Shown piece after piece: positions 6,303 through 11,747 of a stretch of 11,747 bases of DNA (positions within the stretch are counted from its first letter, which is position 1; each line of letters begins with the position of its first letter). Source of the stretch: Candidatus Rhabdochlamydia sp. Lineage in GTDB: Bacteria > Chlamydiota > Chlamydiia > Chlamydiales > Rhabdochlamydiaceae. The notes under the pieces were generated by a model. That model saw only the letters and a program-made list of their open reading frames with translations. It searched no databases and was not told the origin of the DNA. Position numbers and translations under genes: made by a program. The stretch spans positions 1 to 11,747 of the forward strand of contig JASHXO010000127.1 in assembly GCA_030043495.1 (NCBI GenBank). Reading direction: 5' to 3'.

Positions 6303-8483
6303 TTATCTTTCTGGATATTTGATACGTAAATGACGAGTGACCATCAAAGCTTTTACAATCGATCTTTTGACTCGGCCTAACTCTTCGAAAGTCAGTTGGC
6401 ATTCATCGAACTGGCCGTCTTCAGCTTTCTCGGCGACAAGCTTATCGACCATGTCGGCGACTGCTTCTTCTGTTACCTCGTCCATCGATCGCGAAGCGGC
6501 TTCGGCAGTATCTGCAATCATGATGATAGCTGATTCTTTTGACCTCGGCTTCGGTCCAGGATATCGGAAGACTTTTTCATTGACTTTTGTTGCATCTCCC
6601 CCCATTTGCTCAACTTGCTTACAGTAAAAATAGTAGACCATTGTCGTCCCATGGTGTTCTCTGATGATGTCGATAAAACTTTGCGGGAGATGGTATTTAC
6701 GCGCGAGAGCCTCGCCTTCGGAAACATGCGCGATGATGACGTGAGTCGATTCAGCAGGCGTAAGTAATTGATGGATATTAAATCCACCAAGCTGATTTTC
6801 CGTGAAATAGTGAGGATTGAATAGTTTTCCAATGTCATGATAGAGGGTGGAAACACGGCAAAAAAGTCCGTTGGCTCCGATGGATCGCGACGCTGCTTCT
6901 GCAATATTGCCGACGACAAGGCAATGTTGATAAGTTCCCGGCGCCTCAAGACTGAGCCTGCGAAGCAGTTCATGATCGGGATCCATATATTCCATCAGAG
7001 TCATATCCGTCATCACGTGGAAAAGAGACTCTAAAATGGGAAGGAGTCCGACGACCAGGATTGCTGTCGCTGCTAAAAAGATAAAACTACTCAATAAATC
7101 TGTTGCAAAATTGAGGTTTTTTAGACTGTTGGCAATCAAATTCAAAGCAATGACCAATGGAACGAGACTCAACCAGATCTTGCCACATACAGCGAAGACC
7201 TCTTTGCGCTTATGCAGTTTTCTGGCAAAGAGAATTGTGACGAAGGTCGCAAAAAAATTGGTCAGTAGGAAAGGCACGTAATCGACTGCCAGCGTTATTC
7301 CATAAATAAACAACAAGAAAAGAGATGTCACGATTGCCACTTCGCTTCCGATGAGCACACAAATTAAAAGAGCGGAGAAAGGGACGATAAGCGGAAGATG
7401 AGTGATTTCGATTAAATCTTTGCTTTCATTCAAGAGCAAAAATTCGATGCCTTTGGCAAGAATGAGGCTCATCACGACAATCGTCATGAGCAAAACGATT
7501 TTTTGCAACGATTTCATCAATTCGCGATGAAAATAATAGAGATAAAAAAGTGCTGCTACCGTCAAACACAGCGCGACAATAGCGCTCCCGAGCAAAGTCA
7601 AAGGGCTCCATAAATTTCGCGCTTCGTCCAGTGCATTTTTCATTGCCTGGACCATCGCAATGTGGCGTGAGGTGACCTTGTCTCCTTTTTTGATGATTTG
7701 GCTTCCCGCATAAACATGTGTATACCGATTGGGAATTCCGCTTTGAACTTCTCCTCGGATACTGCGTTCTAAAGCAAAATCTTGTTGCAGAAGCCATGGT
7801 TGATGGGAAAAAGTTCCAAGTAGGTAGTCGATTGTCTCAGGATGGTATTTCTTTTGCTTTGACAACGTCTGCTGAATTTCGCTCCACAAAGGCTGGGGGA
7901 GGATCAGAGGCTCGGTTTGAGAAACCGAAGGCTGGATCTGGAAGAAATGCGGTGCAGGAATTTTGAGCAATTTCATTTTATTCAGAGTGCGGCTATTGGT
8001 AAACCTAGCCTCAGACAACTCTTCTTCGATTTGATCCAGCATCGTATAGATTTCTTCGAAAGTACTGCTCGGCAAATCTTGACGCCATTGTTGATGTTCG
8101 ATAAGAGAATTTTCAAAATCATGACGGAATTTTTGCACTTGTTCTTCATCGACCTTATAAATCGCCCCGATATCCCTGACGGCTTCCTGCTTAAGCGTCT
8201 GTGTTGCTTCTTCATCCAAAAAGGAAAAATCTGTTTGCGCAATGACGTACCGCGGAGCCGAAGTGCCAATTTCAAGCATTTCTATGCGCACTTCGCGGAA
8301 TTGTAAAAAACAGGTCAGGATAATGATAAAACCCAAGGCCAAGATTAGACGTTGCGGCGTGTGATTTCCGCCGAGGATTTCTTGCCATCGTTTTTTTTGA
8401 GGTGCCGATCGACTGTCGTCAATGTGCTGCTCTTGCATTAACTTGCCTTTTTTTAAAAGCTCATCTTGAGCCTTTCTGAGCAT
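6303..8483 (-). CDS. PgpH-type 7TM-HD phosphodiesterase (predicted cyclic di-AMP hydrolase)
   Basis: The 726-residue membrane protein has the full PgpH architecture. A short cytoplasmic head is followed by a first membrane helix (about 46-62), a large extracytoplasmic 7TMR-HDED region (about 65-285), a cluster of membrane helices (about 292-490) and a C-terminal cytoplasmic HD domain. HD metal residues are visible: H520 in TYQHC, H549-D550 in YHDIGK, H586 in IIAHVSEG, H610-H611 in REHHG and D658 in MIADTAEAA. The family hydrolyses c-di-AMP to pApA, and chlamydiae make c-di-AMP, so this is the likely turnover enzyme; it may sense a signal through the extracytoplasmic domain. The longest ATG start (8483) has only weak Shine-Dalgarno bases. 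Met16 (ATG 8438) has AAGG 7 nt upstream and could be the real start without losing any domain. The gene is monocistronic here and convergent with the SDR gene. Confidence 0.93.
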   Translation of the reverse strand: MLRKAQDELLKKGKLMQEQHIDDSRSAPQKKRWQEILGGNHTPQRLILALGFIIILTCFLQFREVRIEMLEIGTSAPRYVIAQTDFSFLDEEATQTLKQEAVRDIGAIYKVDEEQVQKFRHDFENSLIEHQQWRQDLPSSTFEEIYTMLDQIEEELSEARFTNSRTLNKMKLLKIPAPHFFQIQPSVSQTEPLILPQPLWSEIQQTLSKQKKYHPETIDYLLGTFSHQPWLLQQDFALERSIRGEVQSGIPNRYTHVYAGSQIIKKGDKVTSRHIAMVQAMKNALDEARNLWSPLTLLGSAIVALCLTVAALFYLYYFHRELMKSLQKIVLLMTIVVMSLILAKGIEFLLLNESKDLIEITHLPLIVPFSALLICVLIGSEVAIVTSLFLLFIYGITLAVDYVPFLLTNFFATFVTILFARKLHKRKEVFAVCGKIWLSLVPLVIALNLIANSLKNLNFATDLLSSFIFLAATAILVVGLLPILESLFHVMTDMTLMEYMDPDHELLRRLSLEAPGTYQHCLVVGNIAEAASRSIGANGLFCRVSTLYHDIGKLFNPHYFTENQLGGFNIHQLLTPAESTHVIIAHVSEGEALARKYHLPQSFIDIIREHHGTTMVYYFYCKQVEQMGGDATKVNEKVFRYPGPKPRSKESAIIMIADTAEAASRSMDEVTEEAVADMVDKLVAEKAEDGQFDECQLTFEELGRVKRSIVKALMVTRHLRIKYPER

Positions 8484-8763
8484 GTCTCTGCTTTACTCTT
8501 AGAGATAATTTGCATCTCGTCCTTTTCGATTCAAAACCCGCGTAAGATAATGCCCTGAAACAAGAATTGGATTCCAAACAAAAAAACTAGATCTCAAAAA
8601 AAACTTGCTTGAAATTTCAAGACATACCTCTCTTGTGCAATCATAACATAAAGAGTAAAAATTATCGTTGAAAATTTCTTTGTTCAAGTAAATTCAGACA
8701 TGCTGATCTGCGAAAAATAAATATATGATTTCGACTCAATTTAAATTTTAATTTCCATCTTTT
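8484..8763. other. Divergent intergenic region, PgpH-proximal part
   Basis: This AT-rich stretch lies upstream of the leftward PgpH gene. No convincing promoter is seen for it. The best leftward pair is TTGAAC (complement of 8682-8687) and GATAAT (complement of 8661-8666), with a short 15-nt spacer. A 62-codon leftward frame at 8687-8499 starts with TTG, has no ribosome site and no recognisable protein character, so it is not called. A perfect 14-bp palindrome at 8608-8621 is listed separately. Confidence 0.4.
8608..8621. promoter_or_regulatory. Perfect 14-bp palindrome, possible operator
   Basis: CTTGAAATTTCAAG is its own reverse complement and lies about 125 nt upstream of the PgpH start in the divergent intergenic region. 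The length and symmetry would suit a dimeric regulator, but there is only one copy in this region and AT-rich DNA makes chance palindromes easier. Confidence 0.3.
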
Positions 8764-8785
8764 TCGGGTTTGTCTTCTAACCCGA
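8764..8785. promoter_or_regulatory. Inverted repeat over the dnaX promoter, possible operator
   Basis: TCGGGTT (8764-8770) and AACCCGA (8779-8785) are exact inverted copies 8 nt apart. They cover the -35 element and part of the spacer, where a bound dimer would block RNA polymerase. No T-tract follows on either strand, so it is not a usual terminator. Confidence 0.4.
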
Positions 8786-8798
8786 TATCTCGTATAAT
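8770..8798 (+). promoter_or_regulatory. Sigma70/sigma66-type promoter for dnaX-ybaB
   Basis: The -35 TTGTCT (8770-8775, 4 of 6) and -10 TATAAT (8793-8798, 6 of 6) are separated by 17 nt. The predicted transcript would start near 8805, just before the foldback element, giving a leader of about 100 nt. Confidence 0.7.
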
Positions 8799-8806
8799 TA
8801 ATTTTT

Positions 8807-8890
8807 AGAGCCAATTGCAAAACTCACGCCAGCAGAAAAATCGATAATTCACCTCTTGTCCCGGCGGTGAAAAGTTTTGCAATTGGCTCT
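8807..8890. repeat. 84-nt foldback element in the dnaX leader
   Basis: AGAGCCAATTGCAAAACT (8807-8824) and AGTTTTGCAATTGGCTCT (8873-8890) are perfect 18-bp inverted copies at the ends. An inner stem CACGCC (8825-8830) with GGCGGTG (8863-8869) extends it with one bulged base. An alternative inner stem TTCACC (8848-8853) with GGTGAA (8866-8871) would compete for the same right-hand bases. The element would lie at the 5' end of the dnaX transcript, ending 5 nt before the Shine-Dalgarno. One arm recurs at 1594-1610, so it looks like a MITE-like dispersed repeat, possibly with a leader-RNA effect. Confidence 0.75.
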
Positions 8891-8907
8891 TTATTGAGAG
8901 GAAAACC

Positions 8908-10629
8908 GTGGATTCAAAACCAAGCAATTACCAGGTGATCGCGCGCAAATATCGGCCGCAAACTTTTGCCAGTATTGTCGGCCAAGAAGCAATTGTCACA
9001 ACATTGAAAAATGGCCTTCGCTTAAACCGTTTGGCGCATGCTTACCTCTTTTGTGGCTGCCGTGGTACAGGTAAGACCACATTGGCACGTGTGTTTGCTA
9101 AAGCCTTGAACTGCAGCAACCTTTCTCAAAGTTTTGAACCTTGCAATGCTTGTTCTTCTTGCCTGGATATTAACTCCGGTAGATCCCTCGATGTGCTCGA
9201 AATTGACGGCGCCTCCAATCGCGGCATCGATGATATCCGCCAGATCAATGAGACCATTGGTTACGCATCTGCATCCGGAAAATATAAAATTTACATCATT
9301 GACGAAGTTCACATGCTGACAAAAGAGGCCTTCAATGCACTTTTGAAAACGCTAGAAGAACCTCCTGCCAATGTTAAATTTTTCTTCGCAACAACTGAGC
9401 CACATAAAGTTCTTCCTACGATTATCAGTCGCTGTCAGCGATTCGATTTGAATCGCATCCCATCTGAGGCTTTGAAAAAAAAATTAGCTTGGATCGCCCA
9501 AGACTTAAATATTCCGTGTGAAGAAGATGTTTTCTTTTTGATTGCTAATCTTTCTGAAGGTTCGCTAAGAGATGCTGAATCTCTTTTCGATCAAATCATC
9601 TGCTATGCCGAGCAACCGATCACCGTGGCAAAAGCCTCAGCCACACTCGGCCTTATGCCTCGGACAGTCTTTTTTGCATTGGACAATGCTTTTAAAGAGC
9701 AAAATCTCTCATTCACCTTCGAACTCGCAAACGACATTTTCTCATCGGGTAAAGATCTTTCCTATTTTATCGATAATTTGATCGAGCATTACCGCTGCCT
9801 CCTGAAACTTAAACTGAATGGATTCGTGACTTTTCCTACCGCTAAACTCAAAGAGCAATATAGTTCTTCTGCATCAATTTACACGGAAGAACAATGCCTT
9901 TACATCCTCGATTTCCTAGTTCACTCGCAACAACAACTGGGCAAAACTCCCTTTAAGCGGGTCAATTTGGAAATGATCCTGCTTCATATTCTCCGCTCTA
10001 AACATCGAATTACCTTGCCGCAACTTGTCCGGCGGCTAACTGAATTAGAACAGAAGTCAATCTCTCCTTTACCGAATGACGTCCAACCCCCTCTCACTTC
10101 TCCTGCAAAGATTGAGTCGCAGGATGTTGGGCCGGAGGATGGCCCGTCATCTTCGATGAAAAAACCTGCTCAACAAAAAACGCTTAAGCCAGTTCCCAGC
10201 TTACAGTCGAGCCCCATTGAGCCTGTGATTGTTTCTACTTCAGAGCAAATTTTGGAAAATTCTTCGCTTGAAGATACTTTGTTAAAGAAAATCAAAGAAA
10301 AGATTAACTCCAATTCTCCTCGAACTGAAGAAAAAAAATCTCTTGTTTCAGAAGAAATTCATCAACATTCTTCCCCTGATCTTCCGAATCAGACATCTTC
10401 GCAACCCCCTTTGTTGCTTTCAAAATCTCAATGGGAGGCAGTTGCGAATACAAATGTTAAAGAAATTTCAAAATCTCAAACCCCTTCCCTTGTTCCTGAA
10501 GCAAAGCTTCCGGCTTCTTCCACAGAAAGCATTAATTCAGTTCAGGGTGCTTCACAAAGTCGTTACGATACATTGATGCGCTTTGCTGCAGTGGAGCTCG
10601 AAGGGATCATAAAAAAGGAGCAAAACTAA
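8908..10629 (+). CDS. dnaX: DNA polymerase III subunit tau/gamma (DnaX)
   Basis: The clamp-loader ATPase loads the sliding clamp during replication. Visible motifs are Walker A GCRGTGKTT (50-58), zinc-binding cysteines C69, C79, C82 and C85, Walker B IDEVHML (131-137), sensor-1 ATTEP (161-165), the SRC motif of the arginine finger (174-176) and GSLRDA (218-223). A three-domain clamp-loader core extends to about 375 and is followed by a proline/serine/glutamine-rich linker and short C-terminus, ending at 573. This is shorter than the E. coli tau of 643. GTG 8908 is chosen because GAGAGGA (8896-8902) lies 5 nt upstream and the protein begins like other DnaX proteins. The stop overlaps the next start. 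A possible frameshift site lies at 10332-10338. The neighbourhood dnaX-ybaB-ptsI matches Chlamydia. Confidence 0.97.
   Translation: MDSKPSNYQVIARKYRPQTFASIVGQEAIVTTLKNGLRLNRLAHAYLFCGCRGTGKTTLARVFAKALNCSNLSQSFEPCNACSSCLDINSGRSLDVLEIDGASNRGIDDIRQINETIGYASASGKYKIYIIDEVHMLTKEAFNALLKTLEEPPANVKFFFATTEPHKVLPTIISRCQRFDLNRIPSEALKKKLAWIAQDLNIPCEEDVFFLIANLSEGSLRDAESLFDQIICYAEQPITVAKASATLGLMPRTVFFALDNAFKEQNLSFTFELANDIFSSGKDLSYFIDNLIEHYRCLLKLKLNGFVTFPTAKLKEQYSSSASIYTEEQCLYILDFLVHSQQQLGKTPFKRVNLEMILLHILRSKHRITLPQLVRRLTELEQKSISPLPNDVQPPLTSPAKIESQDVGPEDGPSSSMKKPAQQKTLKPVPSLQSSPIEPVIVSTSEQILENSSLEDTLLKKIKEKINSNSPRTEEKKSLVSEEIHQHSSPDLPNQTSSQPPLLLSKSQWEAVANTNVKEISKSQTPSLVPEAKLPASSTESINSVQGASQSRYDTLMRFAAVELEGIIKKEQN
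10332..10338 (+). other. Candidate -1 slippery heptamer in dnaX
   Basis: Within GAA AAA AAA TCT (codons 475-478) the sequence A AAA AAA is in the correct phase for a -1 shift, and it is part of an A8 run (10331-10338). After a shift, 13 codons are read before TGA at 10377-10379, giving a product of about 490 residues that keeps the ATPase core but loses the C-terminus, like bacterial gamma. A weak 6-bp stem (GAAGAA 10351-10356 with TTCTTC 10368-10373) follows; no upstream Shine-Dalgarno-like stimulator is evident. Confidence 0.35.
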
Positions 10630-10940
10630 TGGGTAGCGGTTATTCCAAAATGAAAAAACAAGCTAAGCTCATGGAGCAACAGCTTGAGATGATGCGCAGC
10701 GAAATGAAAAACAAACAAGTGTCCGGCAGTGCTGGAAATGGACTTGTTACTGTGATGGTCAATGGCGAAAAAGAACTTCTTGAAATCAAGATCAAACCAG
10801 AATGTGTCGATACTAGCGATCTCGAAGGACTTCAAGACCTCATCAAAGCTGCATGCGATGATGCTTATAGTAAACTCTCCGATGATCCCATGAACAATCT
10901 CTCTCTTCCTGGAGGAATGAATCTTCCTTTTGGCTTTTAG
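10629..10940 (+). CDS. ybaB: YbaB/EbfC family nucleoid-associated protein
   Basis: This 103-residue protein has the YbaB/EbfC pattern: an N-terminal helix with YSKMKKQAKLMEQQLE, a central sheet with the conserved GNGLVTVMVNGEKELLEIKI segment (about 37-55), a DLEGLQDLIKAACDDAY helix and a short glycine/proline-rich tail. Members form dimers that bind DNA and are commonly encoded right after dnaX. The ATG overlaps the dnaX TAA by one base (TAATG), with AAGGAG at 10615-10620 as ribosome site, so it is a translationally coupled operon partner. It corresponds by position to CT335 of C. trachomatis. No obvious terminator is seen in the 49 nt before the convergent ptsI end. Confidence 0.93.
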   Translation: MGSGYSKMKKQAKLMEQQLEMMRSEMKNKQVSGSAGNGLVTVMVNGEKELLEIKIKPECVDTSDLEGLQDLIKAACDDAYSKLSDDPMNNLSLPGGMNLPFGF

Positions 10941-10989
10941 AATTGAGCATTTCGAGAGAAATAGATCAAAAAATTACGTGTCGATCAAT

Positions 10990-11747
10990 TCACGAAAAAC
11001 TTGCATTATTATATGCTTCCAAAAGAACTTGAGATACTTCCATTGTCGAATTGAGACGCAGGACGCGCCCGGCAAGCTCATAAGCACTGAGCAGGCTCGT
11101 CTGCCGGATCGATCGCTTGACAATGGGAATATAACGTGGAGAGCAGGAAAGTTGATCGACGCCAAGACCGAGAAGCAGGGGCACGAAAAGCGGATTAGAG
11201 GCGATCTCGCCGCAGATTGTGACGCTTTTGCCATAGCGCTTGGCCTCAGTATTGACCATCTTGATCATTCTTAGTACACTTGGATGTGCTGGATAGCAAA
11301 AATCGCTCATCGCTGGATTGCTGCGATCAATGCCGAGAGTATATTGGACGAGATCGTTCGTGCCAATAGAAAGAAAGTCGCTTCTTTTTGCAAGGGTATC
11401 GCAAATCAATACAGCGGAAGGAACTTCGATCATGCAACCGACAGGAATATTTGATTTATAGGGAATTCCTTGTAAGGACAAGGATTGTTCGACTTCGTTA
11501 ATGAGCGTTTTTGTCATTTCTAGTTCACTGAGATCAGAGATTAAAGGGAGCAGAATGCGGACATCACCATAGACTGCAGCTCGCAAAATTGCCCGAAGCT
11601 GGATTCTAAAAATCTCCAGACGGCGCAGCAAAAAGCGAATTCCACGGCAGCCCAGTACAGGGTTCGGCTCCCTTTCTCCTTCGGGAAAAAGTTCCGGATT
11701 TTTGTCTCCTCCAACATCAAAGACGCGGATGACAATCGGTAAAGTAC
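10990..11747 (-). CDS. ptsI: Phosphoenolpyruvate-protein phosphotransferase (enzyme I), 3' part only
   Basis: Enzyme I takes phosphate from PEP and passes it to HPr. Only the C-terminal PEP-binding barrel is present; the frame stays open to the window edge, so the N-terminal HPr-binding and phosphohistidine domains lie outside. Read from the edge, it shows VFDVGGDKNPE, then NPVLGCRGIRFLL, RIQLRAILRAA, the signature DFLSIGTNDLVQYTLGIDRSN-like segment (D to N, near 11350-11290) and the catalytic cysteine in TICGEIASNP. These match PtsI rather than PEP synthase. The TTG at 11629-11631 is internal and not the start. It is convergent with dnaX-ybaB, with 49 nt between. In chlamydiae the PTS is incomplete and mainly regulatory, which is family knowledge, not seen here. 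Confidence 0.95.
   Translation of the reverse strand, partial: TLPIVIRVFDVGGDKNPELFPEGEREPNPVLGCRGIRFLLRRLEIFRIQLRAILRAAVYGDVRILLPLISDLSELEMTKTLINEVEQSLSLQGIPYKSNIPVGCMIEVPSAVLICDTLAKRSDFLSIGTNDLVQYTLGIDRSNPAMSDFCYPAHPSVLRMIKMVNTEAKRYGKSVTICGEIASNPLFVPLLLGLGVDQLSCSPRYIPIVKRSIRQTSLLSAYELAGRVLRLNSTMEVSQVLLEAYNNASFS

Noticed and set aside
7917..8306. 129-codon rightward frame opposite the PgpH gene
   Set aside because: It is antisense to the extracytoplasmic domain of the PgpH protein and has no ribosome site or recognisable content.
8499..8687. 62-codon leftward frame upstream of the PgpH gene
   Set aside because: It starts with TTG, has no ribosome binding site, shows no protein family character and lies in the promoter/operator region.
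10930..11274. 114-codon rightward frame opposite ptsI
   Set aside because: The leftward frame encodes unmistakable enzyme I motifs; this frame is antisense to it.
1..11747. tRNA or rRNA genes, CRISPR arrays, transposase genes
   Set aside because: None was seen on reading either strand: there are no tRNA-like GTTCRANNC/cloverleaf patterns in the gaps and no transposase motifs among the frames.

Overview
The window looks like a piece of chromosome from an amoeba-associated (environmental) chlamydia of the Parachlamydiaceae type, for example Protochlamydia, Parachlamydia or Neochlamydia. Three observations support this. (1) dnaX is followed by a YbaB/EbfC gene and a convergent ptsI, which is the order of CT334-CT335-CT336 in Chlamydia trachomatis. 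(2) A gene encodes an F-box joined to a WD40 propeller. This eukaryote-like ubiquitin-ligase architecture is known to be expanded in amoebal chlamydiae and is rare elsewhere in bacteria. (3) The DNA is moderately AT-rich, with many A/T homopolymers. The genus is inferred, not shown.

Layout. 1-125 is one long imperfect palindrome whose left end meets the window edge. 126-408 is a non-coding leader. 412-1584 encodes the F-box/WD40 protein, a probable secreted effector. 1675-2067 encodes a small, very basic orphan protein followed by a terminator-like hairpin. 2131-3457 holds a calcineurin-like phosphoesterase and, 4 nt after its stop, a small CxxCxxCC (YkgJ/UPF0153) protein. 3582-6139 holds a PGM2/PgcA-type phosphohexomutase whose stop overlaps the GTG start of a short-chain dehydrogenase/reductase. 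Two hairpins at 6140-6201 separate this rightward block from a leftward gene (8483-6303) for a PgpH-type 7TM-HD phosphodiesterase, predicted to hydrolyse cyclic di-AMP. A 424-nt divergent intergenic region (8484-8907) follows. It has a strong sigma70-like promoter, a palindrome over that promoter, and an 84-nt foldback element in the predicted dnaX leader. dnaX (8908-10629) and ybaB (10629-10940) form a tightly coupled pair. The leftward 3' part of ptsI (11747-10990) ends the window.

How the genes relate. Most of the window is conserved chlamydial housekeeping: replication clamp loader, nucleoid-associated protein, PEP-phosphotransferase enzyme I, c-di-AMP turnover and hexose-phosphate metabolism. 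The accessory material is at the left end (palindrome, F-box/WD40 gene, basic orphan) and in the foldback upstream of dnaX. A 17-bp sequence at 1594-1610 matches one arm of that foldback with a single mismatch, which suggests a dispersed repeat family. The items most worth following up are the F-box/WD40 effector, the two palindromic elements and their shared repeat, and an in-phase A AAA AAA slippery heptamer in dnaX that could make a short (gamma-like) product.
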